Shown: positions 29,323-37,621 of the stretch, piece by piece | Position numbering within the stretch: position 1 is the stretch's first letter | Layout: the number at the start of each line of letters is the position of its first letter | NCBI GenBank assembly: GCA_965199235.1 | Contig: CBDAQU010000001.1 | Location: forward strand, 248,001 to 312,000 | DNA: 64,000 nt | Direction: 5' to 3' | From: BOG-908 sp965199235 | GTDB taxonomy: Bacteria; Pseudomonadota; Alphaproteobacteria; Acetobacterales; Acetobacteraceae | Made by a program: the position numbers and the translations under genes | The notes under the pieces: generated by a model | The model's database searches: none | Told to the model about the DNA's origin: nothing | What the model saw: only the letters and a program-made list of their open reading frames with translations

Positions 29323-30429
29323 GTGCGTGTATCGTCGGCACCGACGATAACAGCCGCAGATCCGTCGAGGAGCCATGGAGGCGTTGCTATCGCATTCCTG
29401 ATCTACGGGGCGAACGGCTATACCGGGCGGCTTTGCGCGGAGCACGCCGCCGAGCGGGGGCTTCGGCCTGTGCTTGCGGGCCGCAAGCAGGACGCGGTAA
29501 GGCCGCTCGCCGAACGGCTTGGGCTGGAGTGGCGCGTCTTCGGCCTCGAACCCAGCCCGGCGCAGCTCAAGGGCGTCGCTGCCGTCCTGCACACCGCTGG
29601 ACCGTTCTCGGCGACGTTCGAGCCGATGGCACGGGCGTGCATGGAAGCGGGCGTGCATTATTGCGACATCACGGGCGAGATCGACGTGCTGGAGGCGCTT
29701 GCCGGATGGGACGCCAGGGCGCGGGCTGCCGGAACCATGCTTCTACCCGGCGCGGGGTTCGACGTGGTGCCGAGCGACTGCCTGGCGGCGCACGTCGCGG
29801 CGCGGCTTGCAGGGGCGACTAGGCTGCGCCTCTCCATCGGCGGGTTGACCAAGGCGAGCCGCGGGACGGTCAAGACGATGCTCGAGGGGCTGGGCACCGG
29901 ATTGCGCGTCCGTCGCGGCGGCAAGATCGTCGAGGGCGGTCAGCCTGCCCGGGGCAAGGCGGATTTCGGCGCTGGCCTGCGGCCGACGATCGGCGTCCCT
30001 TGGGGGGACGTCTCCACCGCCTGGCGTTCCACAGGCATCGAGGACGTGGCGGTGTTTTTCGAAGCCTCCCGGCAGATGGAGGCCGCTTCGGGCCTGCCGG
30101 TCTTGGCTAGGCGTTTGCTGGCGTATGGCCCTGTCGTGCGTTTCCTGCAGCGCCAAGTGGACCGGCACCTGCCGCCTGGGCCTTCCCTGGAGGACCGGGA
30201 AAGCGGGCGCGCGGCAATCCTCGCCGAGGTTTGGGACGATGCCGGCCGCACAGCCTCCTCGTTGCTCAGGACGCCTGAACCCTACCAGCTCACCGCGAGA
30301 ACGGCCGTCGAGATCGCCCGCATGGCCTCGGACGGGCAAGCCGTTCCAGGCTATCACACGCCGTCCACCGCTTACGGCGCAGATTTCATCATGCGTTTCG
30401 AGGGCGTGGAGCGCATCGACCAGGCGTAA
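29323..30429 (+). CDS. Saccharopine dehydrogenase-like / trans-acting enoyl reductase family protein
   Basis: The protein has about 368 residues; the start GTG 29323 is a best guess, since the family usually begins close to the motif FLIYGANGYTGRLCAEHA (Rossmann GxxGYTG). Other family motifs are LHTAGPFSATFEPMARACME, HYCDITGEIDVLEAL and LLPGAGFDVVPSDCLAAH. Members act on lipid intermediates or are of unknown function; no lysine-pathway gene is nearby, so lysine metabolism is not implied. It appears monocistronic. Confidence 0.85.
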   Translation: MRVSSAPTITAADPSRSHGGVAIAFLIYGANGYTGRLCAEHAAERGLRPVLAGRKQDAVRPLAERLGLEWRVFGLEPSPAQLKGVAAVLHTAGPFSATFEPMARACMEAGVHYCDITGEIDVLEALAGWDARARAAGTMLLPGAGFDVVPSDCLAAHVAARLAGATRLRLSIGGLTKASRGTVKTMLEGLGTGLRVRRGGKIVEGGQPARGKADFGAGLRPTIGVPWGDVSTAWRSTGIEDVAVFFEASRQMEAASGLPVLARRLLAYGPVVRFLQRQVDRHLPPGPSLEDRESGRAAILAEVWDDAGRTASSLLRTPEPYQLTARTAVEIARMASDGQAVPGYHTPSTAYGADFIMRFEGVERIDQA

Positions 30430-30565
30430 ACTCTCGCCTTCGGCATCCAGAAGGTGCAATTTGCAACAGCCGGCGAAACAAAGCGTCACGCTGCCCCTGT
30501 GGCCGAATGGACGGAGCCGCCGCGTCCTGGACGCGGTTTTTCAGCAGAACGCGTCTGACTCGCGA

Positions 30566-30678
30566 AAGGCAAGCAGTCCTTTTTGCAAAAAGGACCAAAA
30601 AACCTTCGTTGATCTGATCCGCGACAGCCGAGACAAAGGTTCTTTGCTTGTTTTTTGCAAAAAAGAAGGACTTGCCTT
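30566..30678. repeat. TTTTTGCAAAAA hairpin repeat, full copy 1
   Basis: The element starts AAGGCAAG and ends CTTGCCTT. The arms are ~44-nt imperfect inverted repeats, each containing its own palindrome (TTTTTGCAAAAA and TTTTTTGCAAAAAA). A near-identical copy in the same orientation lies at 48964-49075, and diverged or half copies occur at 42738, 55313 and 57803. Confidence 0.9.
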
Positions 30679-30793
30679 GGGTTTGGGTATGTCGATCTCA
30701 GGGCCGATTGGTATGACATCGAGGCTAAGCCGGGGTGGCTTGCGGTCAAGGCCGCCGCAGCAAGCACGCTGCGACAGCAAAGAGGGACGTCGT

Positions 30794-30904
30794 TAGAGCA
30801 ATGTCACGCAGACCGGAAAGGTCGGACTGACGAATCGCTCATCAAAACAGGAGCTGGACCGGTTTCACGTTTCCATGCGGACACCCTGCGTGGAACCGGT
30901 CTAG
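30794..30904. repeat. Two-part palindromic repeat, copy 1
   Basis: It begins TAGAGCAATGTCACGCAGAC and ends in a hairpin between GACCGGTTTCACG and the complementary GTGGAACCGGTCTAG. It matches the reverse complement of 39212-39326 along most of its length. The gap between the halves varies in sequence, while both halves are conserved. It lies about 70 bp before the GH5 gene. Confidence 0.85.
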
Positions 30905-30973
30905 CCATTATCGTAACAAGCAACGTCGCTCGACCGTTCAAGCCTGCGTGGCGTGCTTCACCGGAGATCGTGT

Positions 30974-32016
30974 ATGCTTCTAAATCGCCTGGCCGTCTGT
31001 CTTGGCGCCTGCCTGATGCAGGCGGGGTCGCTGCTGGCTGCCCCGGACACCGCCCGCGCCGCCTCGATGCAGGCTGGCGTGAACCTCTCGTGTATGGAGT
31101 TCGGCAGCAACGTGCCTGGCACGCTCGGCACCGACTACACCGTTCCGACGCAGGCCGAGTTCGCCTATTACCACAGCAAAGGCGTCAACCTCGTACGCCT
31201 TCCAGTGCTGTGGGAACGCGTGCAGCCCAGCCTGTTCGCCTCCCCGCCGAACACCGCCTTCAGCAGCGCCTACGTCAAGCTGATCAAGACCGCGCTTAGG
31301 CAGGCGCACCAGAACCACATGGCCGTCGTCGTCGACATCCACGATTATGGCGGGTACGGTGGCCACAAGCTCGGCGACGGCACGCTGACCGACGCGATGT
31401 ACGCCGCCTTCTGGAAACGGCTGGCGACGACGCTGATGCCGGTGCAGGGGCTCGGCGGCTATGACATTATGAACGAGCCGAACGCAATGCCGTCCGCGAG
31501 CGCGTGGCCACAGGCAGCCCAGGCCGCCGTGAATGCCATCCGCACGTCGATACCGCCACCAAGCTGTACGTCGAAGGGGATTTCTACGCCTCGGCAGGCG
31601 CCTGGACCACCTACAACCGGAACCTATCCGTCAGCGACAGCGCGGACAACCTGGTGTACGAGGCGCACGTCTATGGCGACCGCGACAGCAGCGGGCAGCA
31701 TTACGACTGGGACACCGAGGTGTCCTACGGCGTCACCGTCGACACCATCGCCCAGCGGGTCGGCAATTTTACCGGCTGGTGCGCGTCCAAGGGCGTCGCC
31801 TGCATGATCGGAGAGGTGGGTGTGGGCAACGACGACCCGAACTGGAACGTCGAGCTGGCCCACGGCCTGGCCGCAATGCAATCGGCCGGGATAACTGCGT
31901 TCACCTATTGGGCGGGCGGCCCTTGGTGGGGCAGCTACCCGATGTCGATCGAGCCGTCCAACGCTGCCGATGCAGCGCAGATGGCGGTGGTGTCGCAATA
32001 CGGCGCGGCTCCCTGA
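30974..32016 (+). pseudogene. GH5-family secreted endoglucanase, frameshifted
   Basis: ATG 30974 has GGAG upstream and is followed by a signal peptide (RLAVCLGACLMQAGSLLAAP). The first frame carries VNLVRLPVLWERVQP, VVVDIHDYGGYGG and the acid/base glutamate Glu168 in YDIMNEPN. At about 31548 the reading changes frame, and the remainder (DTATKLYVEGDFYASAG to TYWAGGPWWGSYP) carries the nucleophile glutamate in ACMIGEVGVGN. Restoring one G near 31549 (ACG to ACGG) joins both parts into a complete enzyme of about 347 residues. It is either recently inactivated or has a single sequence error. The product would cleave beta-1,4-glucan. Confidence 0.85.
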
Positions 32017-32083
32017 ACGAGCAGAGCCGCTCACCACAAGCCACATTCGTCGACTTGGACGCGATGCGCAGTAAGCGATTTTC

Positions 32084-32142
32084 AAAGGCTTGCCTTTAGT
32101 GGGGTCAAGGGGCAAAGCCCCTTGCCTTGCCAAGACCCCACT
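32084..32142. repeat. Nested palindromes before the thiZ-like gene
   Basis: AAAGGC-TT-GCCTTT (32084-32097) is followed by AGTGGGGTC / GACCCCACT (32098-32106 with 32134-32142), which encloses AAGGGGC-AAA-GCCCCTT (32107-32123). The structure lies between the end of the glucanase gene and the ABC ATPase start. The inner GGGGCAAAGCCCC segment recurs at 37557-37569. Confidence 0.75.
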
Positions 32143-32155
32143 CCAAAAGGCCAGC

Positions 32156-32890
32156 ATGGCTGACAAACGGTGCGGCCCTGCCATCGCGATCAGGGCGCTG
32201 TGCCTGCGTTTCGGCGGCAGGCTGCTGTTCGATCATCTCGACCTGGACCTGCCAGGCGGGGAACTGACCGCCCTGCTTGGGGTCAGCGGCGTCGGCAAGA
32301 CGAGCCTGCTCAGAGTGTTGGCGGGCTTCACCCAGGCGAGCGGAACGGTCACGCAGGACGGCGCCCCCCTGCGCGGGACGGTCGCCTATATGGGCCAGAA
32401 CGATTTCCTGTTCCCCTGGCTGAGCGTGCTCGGCAACGTGGTGGTGGGGGACCGGCTGCGCGGCACCACCCCAGACCGGGCGCGTGCCAAAGCGCTGCTG
32501 GACAGGGTGGCGCTCGGCGCGTTTGCCGAGGCGCTGCCCGCCACCCTGTCAGGCGGCATGCGGCAGCGCGTGGCCCTGGCAAGAACGCTGTACGAGGACC
32601 GGCCGATCGTGCTGATGGACGAGCCGTTCTCCAGCCTGGACCAGGTGAGCCGGTCGCAGATGCAGACGCTGGCGGCCGAATTGCTGAGGGACCGCACCGC
32701 TGTGCTGATCACCCACGATCCGCTGGAGGCGTGCAGGCTGGCCGGCACCATCCTGGTCCTGTCCGGCTTCCCGGCCGTGCTGTCGGCGCCGCTGGTGCTG
32801 GGCGGCCCGACGCCTCGCGCGGTGGACGATCCTGGCGTGCTGGCAACTCAGGGCAGGCTGATGCGCACGCTGCTCGGCCGGCCGGCGTGA
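32156..32890 (+). CDS. thiZ: ABC transporter ATP-binding protein, thiamine-precursor type
   Basis: This 244-residue ATPase would power uptake through the membrane protein encoded next. It has Walker A GVSGVGKTS, Q-loop AYMGQNDFLFPW, signature LSGGMRQRVALAR, Walker B IVLMDEPFSSLD and the switch His in LITHDPLE. The start ATG 32156 follows AAAAGG. The next gene starts on a GTG that overlaps this stop codon (GTGA), so the two are coupled. The thiamine assignment rests on the neighbours: TPP riboswitch, THI5-like binding protein and kinase. Nitrate/taurine-type ATPases are otherwise similar. Confidence 0.85.
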   Translation: MADKRCGPAIAIRALCLRFGGRLLFDHLDLDLPGGELTALLGVSGVGKTSLLRVLAGFTQASGTVTQDGAPLRGTVAYMGQNDFLFPWLSVLGNVVVGDRLRGTTPDRARAKALLDRVALGAFAEALPATLSGGMRQRVALARTLYEDRPIVLMDEPFSSLDQVSRSQMQTLAAELLRDRTAVLITHDPLEACRLAGTILVLSGFPAVLSAPLVLGGPTPRAVDDPGVLATQGRLMRTLLGRPA

Positions 32891-33615
32891 GGCCGCTCGC
32901 GACCTGTGCGGGGCTGCTGGGCCTGTGGTGGCTGGTGCAGGCGGGGTTGCACGTGCCGCCCTATCTGCTGCCCTCGCCTCTCTCCGTGCTTGAGGCAGTC
33001 TGGACGCAGAGGGGCGTGCTGGCAGGCGCCGCGCTGACCACGCTCGCCGAAACCCTGCTCGGCTTGGCGCTTGGGGTTGCCTTCGGCATGGCCGCCGCCT
33101 TGCTGATGGCGCTGTCGCCCAGGCTGCGCCGCTGGCTGCTGCCGGTGCTGCTGCTGAGCCAGGCGGTTCCGGTCTTCGCCCTGGCGCCGTTCCTGGTGCT
33201 GTGGCTGGGGTTCGGCGTGGCGAGCAAGGCGGTGATGGCTGCGGCGGTGATCTTCTTTCCTATCACGGCCGCGTTTCATGACGGGCTGCAGCGCGTGCCG
33301 CAGGGCATGCTCGATCTGGCCGACAGCATGGGCGCCCCCGCCTGGCGCGCGCTGCTGCTGGTTCGGGTGCCAGCATCCCTGCCGCTGCTGGGGGCGGGCC
33401 TGCGCGTGGCCGCGTGCTGGGCGCCGATGGGGGCCGTCATCGGCGAATGGATGGGCGCCTCGTCCGGCCTCGGCTACGTGATGCTGAACGCCAACGCGCG
33501 GGTGCGCACAGACCTGATGTTCGCCGCCCTGCTCGTGCTGTCGCTGATGACGGTGGGGCTGTGGTGGGGGATGGACCGGGCGCTTCGCCGGCTGCTGTAC
33601 TGGGCGCCGCATTGA
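32887..33615 (+). CDS. thiX: ABC transporter permease, thiamine-precursor type
   Basis: The protein has 242 residues and six predicted membrane segments (for example AGLLGLWWLVQAGLHVPPYL and LLPVLLLSQAVPVFALAPFL). The cytoplasmic EAA loop, which contacts the ATPase, is visible as DSMGAPAWRALLLVRVPASL followed by PLLGAGLR. The GTG start at 32887 overlaps the stop of the ATPase gene by 4 bp. It is related to SsuC/ThiX permeases. Confidence 0.88.
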   Translation: MRPLATCAGLLGLWWLVQAGLHVPPYLLPSPLSVLEAVWTQRGVLAGAALTTLAETLLGLALGVAFGMAAALLMALSPRLRRWLLPVLLLSQAVPVFALAPFLVLWLGFGVASKAVMAAAVIFFPITAAFHDGLQRVPQGMLDLADSMGAPAWRALLLVRVPASLPLLGAGLRVAACWAPMGAVIGEWMGASSGLGYVMLNANARVRTDLMFAALLVLSLMTVGLWWGMDRALRRLLYWAPH

Positions 33616-33632
33616 GCGGGCGGAGCCACGGC

Positions 33633-34727
33633 ATGGCGCTGGACCTGGTCGCGCGCGCGCAACCCGCGCTGACGATCGAGGAACTCGCGCCGATACTGGC
33701 GGGCTATCCGGGGCTCGGCGCCGCCGTCGAACTGGCCTGGCACAGTCCCCGGCCGTTCGCTGCAAGCGCAATCCTGCGCACGATGCGGGCACAGATGTTC
33801 GTCAAGCGCCATGACCCGCGCGTGCGGTCGGCGGCCGATCTGCTGGAGGAGCACGCGTTCATCGCCCATCTGCGCGCGAACGGCGCCGCAGTGCCGCCCG
33901 TGCTCGCGGCGAGGAACGGGGCGACGGCGGTGACGGGCCAGGCTGGCACCTACGAGCTGCACGCGCTGGGCGAGGGCGATGACGCCTATCGCGACGCACA
34001 TTCATGGGAACCGGCGAGGACTCTGGCCGACGCCGAGGCGATCGGGTTCGCGTTGGGCAGGCTGCATCGGGCGGCGGCCGGCTTCGCGGCGCCGGCGAGG
34101 CGGACGCACATGCTGGTTGCAGGCGACGCGCTGATCAGGGCCGAGGATCTGGAGATCGCGCTGGCCGGCTGGATCGCCGACGACCCGCGCTTGGCCGGCG
34201 CCTTGGCGGACAGGGCCTGGCGAGCCGATTTTTGCAACACGATCCTGGCCTGGCACGACGCGGCTCGGCCGCATCGGCCTGCCATGGCGCCGCTCTGGAC
34301 GCATGGCGATTTCCACGCGTCCAACCTGCTGTGGCGCGGCGGCGCCGTCTCGGCGGTGCTGGATTTCGGACTGGCCAATTGTGCGAGCGCGGTGTTCGAC
34401 TTGGCGACCGCGATCGAGCGCAACGCCATCGGTTGGCTGCGCCTGTCCCTTACCTGCGCCGACATAGGACGTGCAGACCTGGCATGCGCGCTGCTGCGCG
34501 GCTACGACGCTGCCCGGCCGCGACCGGGCAGCGAAATGCGCGCGCTGCGCCACGTGCTGCCGATCGTGCACCTGGATTTTGCGCTGTCGGAACTCGTCTA
34601 TTTTCACGCCGTCACCGAATGCCGGCAGGACGAAGAGGCGGCCTACTCCGATTTCCTGCTTGGCCACTCTGCATGGTTTGCGACCGCCGACGGCAGGCGC
34701 TTTCTCGACGGAATCTCTCTCTTCTAG
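33633..34727 (+). CDS. APH-family phosphotransferase, thiamine kinase-like
   Basis: The protein has 364 residues and starts 17 bp after the permease gene. It belongs to the protein-kinase-like aminoglycoside phosphotransferase fold: a nucleotide-binding Lys region (QMFVKRHDPRVR), the catalytic loop LWTHGDFHASNLLW and the metal-binding VLDFGLAN. In this position, inside a thiamine-precursor uptake locus, the most economical role is phosphorylation of imported thiamine or its hydroxyethylthiazole or pyrimidine part, trapping it in the cell. The family alone does not settle the substrate. Its stop codon TAG is the first three bases of a 47-bp repeat copy. Confidence 0.8.
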   Translation: MALDLVARAQPALTIEELAPILAGYPGLGAAVELAWHSPRPFAASAILRTMRAQMFVKRHDPRVRSAADLLEEHAFIAHLRANGAAVPPVLAARNGATAVTGQAGTYELHALGEGDDAYRDAHSWEPARTLADAEAIGFALGRLHRAAAGFAAPARRTHMLVAGDALIRAEDLEIALAGWIADDPRLAGALADRAWRADFCNTILAWHDAARPHRPAMAPLWTHGDFHASNLLWRGGAVSAVLDFGLANCASAVFDLATAIERNAIGWLRLSLTCADIGRADLACALLRGYDAARPRPGSEMRALRHVLPIVHLDFALSELVYFHAVTECRQDEEAAYSDFLLGHSAWFATADGRRFLDGISLF

Positions 34728-34771
34728 AGCGTGATCGCTTCAGGTTGATCCTCAACCACGATGAACATGCT
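34725..34771. repeat. 47-bp palindromic intergenic repeat, copy 2
   Basis: It differs from copy 1 (8606-8652) at two positions and has the same hairpin design. Its first triplet is the stop codon of the kinase-like gene, so the insertion or its decay defined the end of that protein. Confidence 0.8.
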
Positions 34772-34840
34772 CGCCAAGACAAAGATCAGGCTCTAGCGCG
34801 GCGCGCTGTTGACAATGCCGGCCGCCCTCCCGATGGTGGC

Positions 34841-34990
34841 CATACCAAGGGGTGCCCCGACAAGGGGCTGAGACACCGTTGGCGCTGCTTTCGGGCTGCG
34901 CAGCACGGATACCCTGCCGGGTCGGTCCTCAATCCAGGGCCGCATCCCGGGGAACCTGATCCGGATCATGCCGGCGTAGGGAATGGTGTG
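34841..34990 (+). promoter_or_regulatory. TPP riboswitch (THI element)
   Basis: The conserved pieces are in order: GGGGTGCCCC at 34849, CTGAGACACCG at 34868-34878, a variable P3 arm, ACCCTG near 34911, then GAACCTGATCCGGATCATGC and CGGCGTAGGGA ending at 34982. The closing helix P1 can form between CATACCA (34841-34847) and TGGTGTG (34984-34990) with one wobble. The riboswitch senses thiamine pyrophosphate and lies directly before the TonB receptor gene. Confidence 0.93.
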
Positions 34991-37372
34991 GGGGCCGGCG
35001 TTCGGCGCGCCCCGTGTCATATCCCGCGGCCGTGCGGGAGGCTTGCGACGCGAACCATATCGGGCTGGGCTTGGATTTTTGGGACTGCGCTGCCGGTGGT
35101 CGCTGCCGGGTGGTCCGCTTGCGCTCAGCAGGCGCCTGCGACGCCGGTCGAGCAGATCCTGGTGCAGGCGCGCGCGCGTTCGGCGACCGGCGTCACCGGG
35201 ATCGCGCCAGGCGGCGGCCTGATCAGCCCGCAGGATGCGCCGGTTTCCCGCAGCACGGTCGACACCGATTTCATCGCCAAGCAGGCGCCGACCTCGAACG
35301 CGTTCGAGTTGCTGCGCCTGGCGCCTGGCGCCAACGTGTCGACCTCCGATCCCTACGGGTTGTCACCCAGCGTCAACATCGCAGTGCGCGGGCTGAACAG
35401 CGACGAAGTGGCCTACATCGTCGAAGGCGCGCCGGTGAACGACATCGGCTACTACGCCGGCTACCCGTCGCAATGGGTCGACAGCGAGAACATCAAGAGC
35501 GTCAGCCTGCAGCAGGGATCGGCCGATCTCGACACGCCGACGGTCAATGCGGGCGGCGGGCTCATATCGATCAAACTGCGCGATCCTCTGGACGCGCCCG
35601 GCGGACTCGCCACGGCGTCCTACGGCTCCTACCACGAAAATCACGAGTTCATCAGGCTCGATAGCGGGCTGATCGCCGGCACCGGGGCCCGCGGCTTCGT
35701 GTCGTTCTCCAACACCGAAGCCGACAACTACCGTGGCCCGGGGCGCGACTACAGACAGCACGTCGACTTCAAGTTCGCAGACGACTGGGGCGACGGAAAC
35801 CACATCGCACTCGCCGGCTCGTACCACGACTCCATCCTCAGCTCCTACCCGATGCCCACGCTCTCGAACTGGAGCACCTATGGCCGCTCCGGCTTGAACA
35901 ACTACGACGCGGCGTTCTCGCCCGGAGACACCAATTACTGGAAACTTCATGCGCAGACCTGGCACGATGAACAGGCCAGCCTGCCCACGCATCTGAGGCT
36001 GACCGACACGCTGGCTTTCGAGACCACGCCGTACCTGGAGCACGGCTACGGCAACTCGCCCTACGGCACCACGCTGCCGACGACCGGGCTGTACCTCGGC
36101 ACCCAACCGATCTCCGGCGCGGTGAACATACCGGGTGCGGCCGACAGCCAGGGACAGAAACTCGTGCTGGCCGATTACATCGGCAACCAGTACCGCGCCG
36201 GCCTCACCAGCGAGTTCATCGCAACGGCTGGGCCGAACCGGCTGGTGGCCGGCTGGTGGTACGACTACGCCGATGATTACGACCCGCAGCCCTTCACGCC
36301 CGTCAGCGCCACAGGCGAACCCTACTCCATCCAGGGTGCGGACATGATCAAGCTGCCGGACGGACGCAATTTGTCCGCGCAGGAGGCGCACACGCGCGAA
36401 CAGGCCAACGTGCTGTTCGTGGGCGACACGCTGAGTCTGCTCGGCGGACGCTTGAGGATCGATGTCGGGCTGAAATACGCGATGGTGAACCGCGACGGCA
36501 CCAACAGCCTGCCAGGTTCGCAATACCGCGTGGGGCTGAACAGCGCTCAGCCTCTGCCGCGCGCCGCCCTGCGCTACCAGATCACGCCGAAATGGCAGGT
36601 CTTTGCGAGCGTTTCGACGAATTTCCGCTCGCCGACCGAATACGTCCTCTACGACACCTACGACGTTTTCGGCGATCTGGTGACGAAAGGCACGTCGCAG
36701 CGTGACGAGTACTCGATCTCCGAAGAGCTCGGCTACCGCTATCAAGGGCGCCTGCTCGACGGCTCGGTCAGCCTGTTCAACTACAATTTCACCAACCGCC
36801 AGGTTGCCACCCTGATCGACGGGGTGATCGGCAGCAGCATCAACGCCGGCGGCCAGACCTCGCGCGGGGTGGACGCCGAACTGGGCCTGACGCCGATCGC
36901 GCATTTTCGGCCCTATGTGTCTGCGGAGTACCTGCACGCGACGATCGACAACGATTTTGCCGTGGACGGCGACTACCTGCCGACCGCCGGCAAGACAGCC
37001 GTGCGCAGCCCGAAAGTTCAGGCGGCGCTTGGCCTGGATTTCGACAACGGCGGCGTTTTCGCCGACCTGGACATCAAGTATGTCGGCTCGCAATACGCCA
37101 CCTTCGACGACGACGAGAAGATCCCGTCCCACACGCAGGCGGATGCGACCCTGGGCGTGCGCCTGCCCGATCTCGGCTTCATCAGGAAGCCGGAGGCGCG
37201 GCTGAACCTGATCAACCTGACGGACGCCAAATTCCTCTCCGGCGTGGCCGCGGTGGAAGCCAACGCGCGCGATGCGGTGGGCGCGCACGGCACGCCGATC
37301 GCCGGAACCGCGCCGACCTACTTCGTCGGCCCCGGCTTCGCCGCGGTCCTGACGCTCGCCTCGGCCTTTTAG
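34988..37372 (+). CDS. TonB-dependent receptor for thiamine or its precursors
   Basis: This outer-membrane beta-barrel of about 794 residues is assigned to vitamin uptake because it is directly downstream of a TPP riboswitch. GTG 34988 is the nearest in-frame start and gives a long N-region before a hydrophobic signal segment (WAWIFGTALPVVAAGWSA, cleavage near ACA-Q). A TonB-box-like VEQILVQARA follows. The plug has NAFELLRLAPGANVSTSDPY, VNIAVRGLNSDEVAYIVEGA and VNAGGGLISIKLRDP, and the barrel ends in VLTLASAF with the terminal Phe typical of such porins. The start codon sits in the riboswitch P1 helix. A 207-bp palindromic element separates it from the THI5-like gene. Confidence 0.88.
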   Translation: MGAGVRRAPCHIPRPCGRLATRTISGWAWIFGTALPVVAAGWSACAQQAPATPVEQILVQARARSATGVTGIAPGGGLISPQDAPVSRSTVDTDFIAKQAPTSNAFELLRLAPGANVSTSDPYGLSPSVNIAVRGLNSDEVAYIVEGAPVNDIGYYAGYPSQWVDSENIKSVSLQQGSADLDTPTVNAGGGLISIKLRDPLDAPGGLATASYGSYHENHEFIRLDSGLIAGTGARGFVSFSNTEADNYRGPGRDYRQHVDFKFADDWGDGNHIALAGSYHDSILSSYPMPTLSNWSTYGRSGLNNYDAAFSPGDTNYWKLHAQTWHDEQASLPTHLRLTDTLAFETTPYLEHGYGNSPYGTTLPTTGLYLGTQPISGAVNIPGAADSQGQKLVLADYIGNQYRAGLTSEFIATAGPNRLVAGWWYDYADDYDPQPFTPVSATGEPYSIQGADMIKLPDGRNLSAQEAHTREQANVLFVGDTLSLLGGRLRIDVGLKYAMVNRDGTNSLPGSQYRVGLNSAQPLPRAALRYQITPKWQVFASVSTNFRSPTEYVLYDTYDVFGDLVTKGTSQRDEYSISEELGYRYQGRLLDGSVSLFNYNFTNRQVATLIDGVIGSSINAGGQTSRGVDAELGLTPIAHFRPYVSAEYLHATIDNDFAVDGDYLPTAGKTAVRSPKVQAALGLDFDNGGVFADLDIKYVGSQYATFDDDEKIPSHTQADATLGVRLPDLGFIRKPEARLNLINLTDAKFLSGVAAVEANARDAVGAHGTPIAGTAPTYFVGPGFAAVLTLASAF

Positions 37373-37384
37373 GGGGAGGACGCG

Positions 37385-37591
37385 TTGGGTTGGGTAAAGA
37401 AAGGTGGGGGGACGCTGTCCCCCAAACCGCCTGCTGGGGTCAGGGATCCCAGACCCCCATTCCTTCAGGCCACGGCAAACAATCCAAAAATCGAAGCCCC
37501 AAGAATCGAAGCCATAGGAATGGGGGTCTGGAGCCCCTGGCCCCGGTGGGGTTCTTGGGGCAAAGCCCCTAGCCTTGCTTACCCAACCCAA
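37385..37591. repeat. MITE-like 207-bp element with terminal inverted repeats
   Basis: The ends are perfect 13-bp inverted repeats (TTGGGTTGGGTAA at 37385 and TTACCCAACCCAA at 37579). Inside is a perfect 14-bp pair, AGACCCCCATTCCT (37451-37464) and AGGAATGGGGGTCT (37516-37529), plus smaller palindromes including GGGGCAAAGCCCC. It has no coding content. The flanks share only ACGC, so a target-site duplication is not certain. Confidence 0.8.
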
Positions 37592-37621
37592 ACGCATCCC
37601 ACTTCAATACGCGCGACGATC

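Larger units (their letters stand above)
30430..30973. other. Repeat-rich intergenic region, 544 bp
   Basis: No gene is supported. The region carries one full copy of the 112-bp TTTTTGCAAAAA hairpin repeat (30566-30678) and one copy of the two-part 111-bp repeat (30794-30904). Confidence 0.7.

Noticed and set aside
30430..30973. tRNA or small RNA gene
   Set aside because: The hairpins belong to repeat families found elsewhere in the window; no cloverleaf or tRNA consensus boxes are seen.
34004..34987. Long N-terminal extension of the TonB receptor
   Set aside because: The same frame runs through the kinase gene in another frame and through the TPP riboswitch; the riboswitch shows that this is untranslated leader.
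35363..37597. 744-codon open frame antisense to the TonB receptor
   Set aside because: It is a GC-driven shadow of the receptor gene and runs into the non-coding palindromic element.
37373..37621. Insertion sequence
   Set aside because: Terminal inverted repeats exist but there is no transposase coding sequence; kept as a MITE-like element.
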